Part shown: positions 18,408-25,387 of the stretch, one piece after another | How the letters are laid out: each line of letters starts with the position of its first letter | Numbering within the stretch: position 1 is the first letter of the stretch | Source: a bacterium | GTDB taxonomy: Bacteria > SZUA-79 > Acidulodesulfobacterales > Acidulodesulfobacteraceae | Direction: 5' to 3' | DNA length: 52,342 nucleotides | Assembly (NCBI GenBank): GCA_021825865.1 | Contig: JAKAFU010000010.1 | Location: forward strand, 1-52,342 | Notes under the pieces: model-generated | What the model was told of the DNA's origin: nothing | Seen by the model: only the letters and a program-made list of their open reading frames with translations | Databases searched by the model: none | Translations under genes and position numbers: made by a program

Positions 18408-19364
18408 ATGGATGATAAGACCTTAACAATTGAGTTTGTACGTGTTACAGAACATGCTGCTATCGCATCTGCAAAGCATGTAGGAAGAGGAGATGAAAAA
18501 GCTGCCGATAAAGCTGCGGTGGATTCAATGAGAAGTTCGCTTGACTGGATAGATATTGACGGCACAATTGTTATTGGCGAAGGAGAGAGAGATCAGGCGC
18601 CTATGCTTTTTATAGGCGAAAAAGTCGGAACAGGCAAGGGACAGGCAGTAGATATTGCGGTTGACCCGTTGGAAGGAACGACAATTTGTGCTCAGGGCGG
18701 ACAGAACAGCATCTCGGTTATGGCTATAGCCGACCACGGACATTTTTTACATGCGCCGGATACATACATGGATAAAATAGCGGTCGGACCAAAAGCAAAG
18801 GGAGCGATAGATTTAACCCTCAGTCCTTCTAAAAATCTTCAGAGAATTGCCGAGGCTCTCAACAGATATGTTGAAGACCTTACCGTCGTAATTCTCAATA
18901 GAGAACGTCATCAAAATTTAATTAGCGAAGTAAGAAAGGCCGGCGCAAGAATAAAATTGATTCAAGACGGCGATATCTCCGGCGCTATTGCTGCGGCAAA
19001 AGAAGATACCGGCGTTGATGTGCTTATGGGAATAGGCGGAGCTCCAGAAGGGGTTATCAGCGCTGCCGCACTCAGATGCGTCGGCGGCGATATGCAGGGA
19101 AGACTTACATTTAGAAATGAAGAAGAAAAAGAACGCGCTAAAAAAATGGGCATTGAGGATTTCGATAAAATATACGGCATAGATGAGCTTGCTTCCGGCG
19201 ATGTTATTTTTGCCGCTACAGGGGTTACAACCGGCGAATATTTGCCCGGCGTAGTTTTTTTCCCCGGCGGTGCAAAAACCAGTTCCGTCGTTATGAGGTC
19301 AAAAACAAGAACTGTTAGATATATTGAAGCAGTTCATTATTTTGATTATAAGGATATATCCTAG
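18408..19364 (+). CDS. glpX: class II fructose-1,6-bisphosphatase GlpX
   Basis: A 318-residue metal-dependent sugar phosphatase. Metal-site motifs are complete: GRGDEKAAD (27-35), GEGERDQAP (57-65) and DPLEGTT (86-92), plus the C-terminal FFPGGAKTSS. It hydrolyses fructose-1,6-bisphosphate to fructose-6-phosphate, the committed step of gluconeogenesis, which fits a cell making sugar from acetyl-CoA produced by the neighbouring citrate-cleavage genes. GGGTGG lies 7-12 bases before the ATG. A sedoheptulose-bisphosphatase activity, as in some GlpX proteins, cannot be excluded, but no Calvin cycle gene is present. Confidence 0.95.
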   Translation: MDDKTLTIEFVRVTEHAAIASAKHVGRGDEKAADKAAVDSMRSSLDWIDIDGTIVIGEGERDQAPMLFIGEKVGTGKGQAVDIAVDPLEGTTICAQGGQNSISVMAIADHGHFLHAPDTYMDKIAVGPKAKGAIDLTLSPSKNLQRIAEALNRYVEDLTVVILNRERHQNLISEVRKAGARIKLIQDGDISGAIAAAKEDTGVDVLMGIGGAPEGVISAAALRCVGGDMQGRLTFRNEEEKERAKKMGIEDFDKIYGIDELASGDVIFAATGVTTGEYLPGVVFFPGGAKTSSVVMRSKTRTVRYIEAVHYFDYKDIS

Positions 19365-19527
19365 CAAAAAATCATATGTCCTGTCGGGATATATGCTAAT
19401 TGGATATATCTTAACTATATATATTAAATAAAGATTTAAGATGTTAAGATATACGGTTTGAGATTTTATAAAAATTTGATAATTTAACATTTATAATTAA
19501 ATATTTTTTACGTTTAAAACAAAAAGG

Positions 19528-19570
19528 ATAGTTCTCCTATTCAGCATAAATATGCTGTTCTTGGAACTAT
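19528..19570 (+). promoter_or_regulatory. two-tier hairpin in the leader of the NDUFA9-like gene
   Basis: ATAGTTC (19528-19534) pairs with GAACTAT (19564-19570), and an inner CAGCATA (19542-19548) pairs with TATGCTG (19551-19557), separated by a 7/6-base internal loop. It ends 8 bases before the ATG at 19579, where it would cover the ribosome site. The following AAAATTTT is too weak to call it a terminator with confidence. Confidence 0.5.
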
Positions 19571-19578
19571 AAAATTTT

Positions 19579-20493
19579 ATGAAAGTTTTTATTACGGGCG
19601 GTACGGGTTTTGTCGGTTCGATAATCAGCGGTGAAATAAAAAAGAGCGGAGCGTCGGTTGTTTTACTTGAAAGGAATAGTAAAAAGGCTTCGGCGTTGAG
19701 ACAGACCGGTTTCGAGGTTTTTGAAGGAAATTTGGAAGACATCAATCCTCTGGATGATTTTTTTGCTGAAAATAAATTTGACGCTATAATAAATCTTGTC
19801 GGTATTATAAAACAGCAGTCCGATTTTTCTTTCCAAAAAGTACATGTTGAATATTCTGAGATTTTATTACAACTGGCAAGGAACCACAATATAAAAAGGT
19901 TTGTCCACATGAGTGCTAACGGGGCGTCTGAGAAATCAGAATCCGTTTATTATACGTCTAAGTATGAAGGACAGAAGTTAGTTGAAAACTCCGGATTGGA
20001 TTGGACAATTTTTAAACCTTCGTTGATATTTGGAGATAATGCGGCTTTTTTTGATGATTTGATTAAATTGATTAAAGGACGGCTTTTTGTTCCTATTATT
20101 GGAACCGGCGAAGACAAGTTTGCTCCGGTAGATGTCTTGTCTGTCGCCAAATCATACGCGGGAGCTTTATTTAACGAAACGGCATATCATAAAATATATA
20201 CTCTGTGCGGACCGGATATTTATTCTTTTGAAGGTATTATAGATTTAATAATGGAAATAATGCCTCCTAAAAAAATAAAAATTCATGCACCGTCGTTTAT
20301 AGTTGAAAATGGGATTGAATTTGTAGAAAAATTTTTTAGGGCAAAAGGTCTGCCTGTAACGTCAGACCAGATTAAAATGCTTAAATACGATAATATCTGT
20401 GAAAACGATATGAAAGAAATTGACGATTTATTCGGACTTAACAGACTGCATTTAAAAGACTGGCTCGCTGATTACTTAAAATTAGAAAATTAG
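19579..20493 (+). CDS. NDUFA9-like NAD(P)-binding SDR-family protein
   Basis: A 304-residue atypical short-chain dehydrogenase/epimerase-like protein: Rossmann motif GGTGFVGS (7-14), then YYTSKYEGQKLVENSGLDW, where Tyr and Lys occupy the YxxxK positions, and FKPSLIFGD. This pattern is typical of bacterial NDUFA9-like or YbjT-like proteins annotated as NAD-dependent epimerases. Substrate is unknown; some relatives associate with respiratory complex I or quinone metabolism, but there is no such neighbour. The leader contains a strong hairpin. A REP-like repeat relic overlaps the stop codon. Confidence 0.75.
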   Translation: MKVFITGGTGFVGSIISGEIKKSGASVVLLERNSKKASALRQTGFEVFEGNLEDINPLDDFFAENKFDAIINLVGIIKQQSDFSFQKVHVEYSEILLQLARNHNIKRFVHMSANGASEKSESVYYTSKYEGQKLVENSGLDWTIFKPSLIFGDNAAFFDDLIKLIKGRLFVPIIGTGEDKFAPVDVLSVAKSYAGALFNETAYHKIYTLCGPDIYSFEGIIDLIMEIMPPKKIKIHAPSFIVENGIEFVEKFFRAKGLPVTSDQIKMLKYDNICENDMKEIDDLFGLNRLHLKDWLADYLKLEN

Positions 20494-20640
20494 AGACAGG
20501 CATTTTGTTTCCATTCCTAATATTTGAAAAATTAAAATTTACGAAGCAGCCGGAACCGGTTCACATTTGTAATTCTATTAATCCATCAAATATTTGAACA
20601 AGATGGTGTCAGCAGGGTGTCCGTATTCTAACTTAAATTA
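20486..20640. repeat. REP-like repeat relic (site B)
   Basis: AAAATTAGAGACAGGCATTTTG starts inside the last codons of the preceding gene and resembles site A (AATTGGGGACAGACCCATTT). At about 20605-20626 the spacer contains GGTGTCAGCAGGGTGTCCGT, whose GGTGTCCGT is the inverse complement of ACGGACACC in site A. The rest of the 170-base spacer shows no other structure than a small CCGGAACCGG. Confidence 0.4.
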
Positions 20641-20664
20641 ACTTAAATGTAATTATTAAATTTT

Positions 20665-21060
20665 ATGGAAGAAGAAAATTCTAATATTCTTATTGTTCAG
20701 CTGTCTGATCCTGAAAAAGAACCTGAAAAATGTATTGCCAGTTTAATATTTGCCAGAACATTAGCGGTTATGGAGCAGAATATTTTCATTTTCAGTATGG
20801 CAAGGTCACCCCTTCTTTATACCAAAGACTTGAATAAAAGCGATAAAATAGAAACCGGATATTTGCAGCTTATGAATGAGAATATTTCTTATCTTACAAA
20901 TGACGTTGAATATATTAATATTTATATCTGCTCTAAAAGCAAAGAACTTCTTCATCTTGAAGAAGATATGCTTGTGGATTCCGTAAAACCTATCCAGATA
21001 GCCGGAATGCTTACGCTGCATTCGCTTAAAACATCAAGCGCTCATGCGTATTTTTTTTAA
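20665..21060 (+). CDS. hypothetical protein, possible DsrE-like fold
   Basis: A 131-residue soluble protein I do not firmly recognise. Its layout (a beta strand NILIVQLSD, helix with two cysteine-free turns around ASLIFARTLAVMEQ, strand NIFIFSMAR, a Cys in strand YINIYICSKS, C-terminal helix IQIAGMLTLHSLKTSSAHAYFF) resembles small DsrE/DsrF-type alpha/beta proteins, which in sulfur metabolism carry or shuttle sulfur on a cysteine. Cys23 and Cys90 are the only cysteines. No Shine-Dalgarno sequence is seen. It sits alone before the dcw promoter region. The fold guess is weak. Confidence 0.55.
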   Translation: MEEENSNILIVQLSDPEKEPEKCIASLIFARTLAVMEQNIFIFSMARSPLLYTKDLNKSDKIETGYLQLMNENISYLTNDVEYINIYICSKSKELLHLEEDMLVDSVKPIQIAGMLTLHSLKTSSAHAYFF

Positions 21061-21418
21061 TTTCCAAATATAGTCGGTTTATATCTTATAATTTTGCTGC
21101 AAATTAATTTCTTCAGCCCTCATTTTAGTATATTTTTATTTTTATATGCCTTCCTCTCCGTCATCCCATTCTGTTCAATACATTTTAATTTCATTATTAA
21201 TTCTATTCTTAATTCGTTCTTATTCTAAAAATGAGGTCGTTAATTTTATTCTAATCTATTTTTAATTTTATTATTATTCTAAAAATGACCTCATTGATGC
21301 TATTATATTCCATTTTTATTACGTTCCTATTTTAAAAATGCCATACGTAATAATTTTATATATTCAATAAAAAATAAAAAATACCATCCGTATTTTAAAA
21401 AAATTATTTTCTTAGTAC
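21061..21418. other. AT-rich region before the dcw promoter
   Basis: No gene is visible. It holds three related units at about 54-base spacing (21221, 21275, 21328) described separately, and simple T-rich sequence. A 9-base inverted repeat AATGAGGTC (21230-21238) and GACCTCATT (21287-21295) lies within the first two units. Confidence 0.6.
21221..21341. repeat. three diverged units with 54-bp spacing upstream of mraZ
   Basis: TATTCTAAAAATGA occurs at 21221 and 21275, and TATTTTAAAAATGC at 21328, each preceded by a C/T-rich TTAATT- or ACGTTCC-type flank. The first two units carry, immediately after, the arms of a perfect 9-bp inverted repeat. This could be a degenerate tandem duplication or regulator sites far upstream of the dcw promoter. 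Confidence 0.55.
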
Positions 21419-21447
21419 TTGACTTTTGTTCAAATTACTAATATTAT
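21419..21447 (+). promoter_or_regulatory. sigma70 promoter of the dcw cluster (PmraZ)
   Basis: TTGACT at 21419-21424 and TATTAT at 21442-21447 are separated by exactly 17 bases. The predicted start of transcription (about 21454) falls on the first MraZ box. The leader before the mraZ ATG would be about 150 bases. Confidence 0.75.
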
Positions 21448-21453
21448 TTAATT

Positions 21454-21483
21454 GTGGTAAAAAGTGGTAAAAAGTGGTAAAAA
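21454..21483 (+). promoter_or_regulatory. MraZ operator: three GTGG boxes at 10-bp spacing
   Basis: GTGGTAAAAA is repeated three times head to tail at 21454, 21464 and 21474. MraZ is known to bind direct repeats of a GTGGG- or AAAGTG-type box spaced by one helical turn upstream of its own gene. Here the boxes cover the predicted transcription start, which suits autorepression of the cluster. Confidence 0.82.
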
Positions 21484-21601
21484 ATTATTATGTAAATTAT
21501 TAAAACAAAAAATAATTAATTCATTAAATTAATTAATTTATTAAAACGCAATAATGTTATTATAATTTTAATTTTATATAAATATATTTAATATTTTTAA
21601 A

Positions 21602-22045
21602 ATGTTAAGCGGAAGATACGTTCATTCGATAGACGATAAGGGCAGAATAAAGCTTCCATTAAAAATAAAGGAAGTGCTTGTGTCTAATTATAATGATACC
21701 AATCTTGTAATTACTAATTTAGACAAATGTCTCGTAGTTTATCCTGTCGAAGAATGGAGAAAGCTTGAGGAAAAGGCACTTAAGTTACCGTCAATGCAAA
21801 AAGATGTATTAGAATTTTTAAGATATTTTTTTTCAGGAGGGTTAGAATTAGAACTTGATTCCCAAGACAGGTTTTTGATACCGTCTTCGCTGAGGGGCAG
21901 CGGAGGACTGAATAAAGAAGCGATGATTGTAGGAATTATTAATAAATTTGAAATTTGGGACAAAGGGTTATGGGATAACAATTTTGAAAACGCAAAAGCA
22001 AACTTTGAAACTATATCCGCTACCATGTCGCAAATCGGTTTTTAG
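21602..22045 (+). CDS. mraZ: transcriptional regulator MraZ
   Basis: A 147-residue protein made of two SpoVT/AbrB-like half-domains, with the characteristic start MLSGRYVHSIDDKGRIKLP and the second DSQDRFLIP motif. MraZ forms a ring and represses the division and cell wall cluster that it heads; its target boxes are visible 120 bases upstream. The length is normal (about 143-152). No Shine-Dalgarno sequence is seen before the ATG. The next gene rsmH encodes the methyltransferase that usually accompanies MraZ. Confidence 0.97.
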   Translation: MLSGRYVHSIDDKGRIKLPLKIKEVLVSNYNDTNLVITNLDKCLVVYPVEEWRKLEEKALKLPSMQKDVLEFLRYFFSGGLELELDSQDRFLIPSSLRGSGGLNKEAMIVGIINKFEIWDKGLWDNNFENAKANFETISATMSQIGF

Positions 22046-22087
22046 TTATATTATATTAAATAAATTAAATTATATGAATTAGATTAT

Positions 22088-22987
22088 ATGGACAACATAG
22101 AACATATTCCTGTTATGCTGAAGGAGTCGATTGAGCTGCTGAATATAAAACAGAGCAGTATCTATGTTGACGGCACAGCGGGAGCGGGCGGATTTTCTGA
22201 AGTGATTTTAAAATTATCCGCGCCTGACGGGGTTTTAATAGCTTTAGACAGCGACGAAAATGCCGTTAATTATGTAAAGTTAAAATTAGAAAAAAAGTTC
22301 GAAAAAAAAAGATTTAAGGTTTTCCATTCTAATTTTAGCGATGTTGATTCAGTTATCCGCGATGCAGGTTTTGAAAAAGTCGATGGTATCGTGCTGGATT
22401 TAGGTATAAGTTCTATTCAGCTTGAAAGCGGCAGGGGTTTCAGCTTTAAAGATGAAGGATATTTAGATATGAGAATCAATACCGACGGCAAAACTACCGC
22501 TTTTGATATTGTAAATTATTATCGGGAAGAAGAAATTTCAGATATTCTATGGAATTACGGAGATGAAAGATTTTCAAGAAAAATTGCAAAGAAAATTATC
22601 GAATATAGAAAAAAAAAATTAATAGAAACTCCACTGGAGTTATCCAAATTGATTAAAAATAGCATAGGTTGCAGGCAAAACGGAAGAAATAAAATAGATC
22701 CGGCTACCAGGTCGTTTTTGGCTTTAAGAATCGCCGTAAATAACGAATATGAATATTTAATGCGATTTTTAGATAAATTAAAGAATATTCTAAATCATGG
22801 AGCGGTTGTCTGTATTTTAGCCTTCCATTCAGGTGAAGACAGATTAGTAAAAAATTTCTTTAAAAATAATAAAGATTTTCACATAATGACAAAAAAGCCT
22901 TTAGTTCCATCATTTGAAGAAATTAAGGCAAATCCGAGATCCAGAAGCGCAAAATTAAGAGCGGCGAGTTTTATATGTCAAAAATAA
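22088..22987 (+). CDS. rsmH: 16S rRNA (cytosine1402-N4)-methyltransferase RsmH (MraW)
   Basis: A 299-residue SAM-dependent methyltransferase that modifies C1402 in the ribosomal P site. It shows HIPVMLKESIELL, the SAM motif VDGTAGAGGFSE (28-39), LDLGISSIQLESGRGFSF and the C-terminal NPRSRSAKLRAA. The length is normal (about 310). Its 3' end overlaps ftsL by 13 bases, suggesting translational coupling. The ATG has no clear ribosome site. Confidence 0.96.
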   Translation: MDNIEHIPVMLKESIELLNIKQSSIYVDGTAGAGGFSEVILKLSAPDGVLIALDSDENAVNYVKLKLEKKFEKKRFKVFHSNFSDVDSVIRDAGFEKVDGIVLDLGISSIQLESGRGFSFKDEGYLDMRINTDGKTTAFDIVNYYREEEISDILWNYGDERFSRKIAKKIIEYRKKKLIETPLELSKLIKNSIGCRQNGRNKIDPATRSFLALRIAVNNEYEYLMRFLDKLKNILNHGAVVCILAFHSGEDRLVKNFFKNNKDFHIMTKKPLVPSFEEIKANPRSRSAKLRAASFICQK

Positions 22988-23241
22988 AGCCTTATTTAAT
23001 TATTATGATTTTTATTATTTCATTGACCGGAATATTCTATGTATGGACAAATATGGAAAGTATGAAATTAGGCTACGAAATTAACAAACTTGAGACAATT
23101 AAAGCCGGGTTGGTACACAAAAATAAAAGATTGTTAATAGTCAAAGCTTCTCTTGCTTCCCCGGCGCGTATTTACAGAATAGCTAAAAAAATTGGCTTTG
23201 TTTATCCGAAAGAAGGCCAAGTTATAATGATTCATGAATAA
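22975..23241 (+). CDS. ftsL: cell division protein FtsL
   Basis: An 88-residue bitopic protein: a short cytoplasmic start, one membrane segment (about 6-24) and a periplasmic coiled-coil-like part (YEINKLETIKAGLVHKNKRL). FtsL scaffolds FtsB and FtsQ in the divisome and helps activate FtsWI. Identity rests on size, topology and position between rsmH and ftsI, as the family is poorly conserved. It overlaps rsmH by 13 bases and ftsI by 8 bases, the tightest packing in the cluster. Confidence 0.8.
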   Translation: MSKIKPYLIIMIFIISLTGIFYVWTNMESMKLGYEINKLETIKAGLVHKNKRLLIVKASLASPARIYRIAKKIGFVYPKEGQVIMIHE

Positions 23242-25219
23242 GATATGGAAAACAACAATGAAAGTTCGAATATTAATAGTATTCTCTCTAATTTTTGTTT
23301 TTGGAGGATTATTATTAATTAAAGCTTTCTATTTACAGGTGATAGATGCAGCTCCGCTCCGGAAAATGGCAGATGCGCAGTTTCATACAAAAATTTATTT
23401 TACGCCAAAAAGGGGTAATATTTATTCTGCTAACGGCGGATTGCTGGCAACAAGCATTGACGTGGACGGTATAGCATTAGACCCTTTAATGGTAAAGCAT
23501 AAGTATAAAGTAGGCAAAGAACTATCGCAATTATTAGATATCAAACTTAAAAAAGTTATCAGAGAATTAAATTTAAATTTACAATTTACCTGGTTAAAAA
23601 AAAAAGTGTCTAACAGAACTGCAGATAAAATTGAAAGTTTAGGCGTCGGCGGCATAAGCATAATCAAGCAGCCTGTCAGATATTATCCTGACGGCGATCT
23701 TCTTGCCCATGTCTTAGGATTTGTAGGAATAAACGATAACGGATTATCAGGCATAGAATATAAATATAATAAAATCCTTAAGGGAAATAAAAAAGCTCTG
23801 AAAATTATGCACGACGGTCTTGGGCAGGATATTTTTATAAGAGGTTTCGGTCTTGAAAAAGAAACGCACGGTGATAATATATATTTGACAATAAATAAAA
23901 AATTGCAGTATATAACGGAGCATTATTTAGATAAAGAAGCTAAAGCCGCTGATTCGCGCGGTGCTTTTGCCATTATTATGGATCCGGATACGGGAGCTAT
24001 TCTTGCCATGGCGGATTATCCGGCTTTTAATCCTAATTATTACTGGAGATATAAACCGCGATATTGGAGAAACAGGGCGGTTACGGATGATTTCGAACCA
24101 GGCTCTACGATGAAGCCTTTTATAATATCCGGCGCAATGCAGGATGGTGTTATAAAACCTACTACTATAATAAACGGTCACCATGGCGCTTACTATATAG
24201 ACGGCATAACTGTCCATGATGTGGGTACATCATTCGGACATATGACTATAAATCAGCTGATAGAATATTCATGTAATGTATGCGCCTGTCAGGTAGGTAT
24301 GAAAATGGGCAAGCAAAGACTGTGGTACTGGCTTAAAAGATGGGGATTTTTAGTTCAGCCTCATGCAGGACTGCTCGGGGAATCGTCAGGTATAGACAGA
24401 CCTGTAAGCAAATGGTCGCAGGTCGGACCGTGCGAAGAGGCATTCGGACAGGGGGCGGCTATAACGGGACTCCAAGAAATAACCGCACTTTCCGCAATTG
24501 CAAACGGCGGATTTTTAATGAAACCGTATATAATTAAAAAAATTGTCAATCCCTACGGAAAAGTACTTTTCATGGCAAAATCAAAAGTAATAAGGCGTGT
24601 AATTAATTCGAAAACGGACAGAGAAATAAAATATATGATGCGTCTTGTAGTAAAAGGCGGCACAGGGCAGTACTGTAAGCTGATAGACTATAAAGTTTCG
24701 GGTAAGACCGGAACCGGTCAGATTGCAGACCCTAAAACAGGGACATATTATAAGAATCTGTATACCGCTTCATTTATGGCTTTTGTTCCTTATAAACATC
24801 CTAAGCTTGCTATGCTGGTGGTTCAGGAGAAGCCGTTAAAAATAAGCTACTACGGAGGGGCTGTCAGCGCACCGGTAGTGAGGGAGGTTTTTAAACGAGC
24901 TTTAAATATTTTGAATATTTCTCCGGGCAATAAGGCTTATAAAAAGCAGGTTCATGCAATGGCGCTGAATAATTTGCAGATTGTTTCAGGTGCTGCTAAA
25001 AACAACATCAACAAAAAAAATGTTATTAATAAAAATAATCATAACATTGGTATAATGCCAAATTTACAGGGTGATACAATACTTTCTGCTATAAAAAATA
25101 TCAATGGATACGATGAAAATATAATAGTAAAAGGCAGCGGTTTTTTATACTATCAGAATATAAAACCTGGAACTAAAATCAAAAAAAATCAGATTATTGT
25201 ATTAAAATTTAAACCTTAA
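23234..25219 (+). CDS. ftsI: peptidoglycan transpeptidase FtsI (class B PBP) with C-terminal PASTA-like domain
   Basis: A 661-residue septal transpeptidase: membrane anchor (about 12-32), dimerisation domain starting KRGNIYSANG, and transpeptidase domain with all active-site motifs: SxxK at Ser291-Lys294 (EPGSTMKPF), SxN at Ser346-Asn348 (SCN) and KTGT at 491-494. The last 55 residues (IMPNLQGDTILSAIKNI onward) look like one PASTA domain, a feature of SpoVD/PBP2x-type proteins rather than E. coli FtsI. Start overlaps ftsL by 8 bases. A short Asn/Lys-rich linker (about 590-606) precedes the PASTA-like part. Confidence 0.94.
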   Translation: MNKIWKTTMKVRILIVFSLIFVFGGLLLIKAFYLQVIDAAPLRKMADAQFHTKIYFTPKRGNIYSANGGLLATSIDVDGIALDPLMVKHKYKVGKELSQLLDIKLKKVIRELNLNLQFTWLKKKVSNRTADKIESLGVGGISIIKQPVRYYPDGDLLAHVLGFVGINDNGLSGIEYKYNKILKGNKKALKIMHDGLGQDIFIRGFGLEKETHGDNIYLTINKKLQYITEHYLDKEAKAADSRGAFAIIMDPDTGAILAMADYPAFNPNYYWRYKPRYWRNRAVTDDFEPGSTMKPFIISGAMQDGVIKPTTIINGHHGAYYIDGITVHDVGTSFGHMTINQLIEYSCNVCACQVGMKMGKQRLWYWLKRWGFLVQPHAGLLGESSGIDRPVSKWSQVGPCEEAFGQGAAITGLQEITALSAIANGGFLMKPYIIKKIVNPYGKVLFMAKSKVIRRVINSKTDREIKYMMRLVVKGGTGQYCKLIDYKVSGKTGTGQIADPKTGTYYKNLYTASFMAFVPYKHPKLAMLVVQEKPLKISYYGGAVSAPVVREVFKRALNILNISPGNKAYKKQVHAMALNNLQIVSGAAKNNINKKNVINKNNHNIGIMPNLQGDTILSAIKNINGYDENIIVKGSGFLYYQNIKPGTKIKKNQIIVLKFKP

Positions 25220-25256
25220 GGTTCGAATCAATAAAAAAATAAGATAATTAATCAAA

Positions 25257-25304
25257 CGATAAAATAATAAAATAATAAAATAATAAAACGATAAAACGAT
25301 AAAA
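25257..25304. repeat. 8-bp tandem repeat, six copies, between ftsI and murE
   Basis: Units are CGATAAAA, three TAATAAAA, then two CGATAAAA, head to tail. They sit in a 168-base spacer made almost entirely of AT repeats. The change between CG and TA at the same position shows the array expanded and then diverged. Confidence 0.85.
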
Positions 25305-25387
25305 AATAAAAAATAAATAAGTAATTAATAAAATAAATAAGTAAAGAATTTTAATAAATAAATTAAATAAAGAATTAAATTGCTATT

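Noticed and set aside
24340-24537. Plus-strand Arg-rich frame inside ftsI
   Set aside because: Out-of-frame shadow of the transpeptidase domain.
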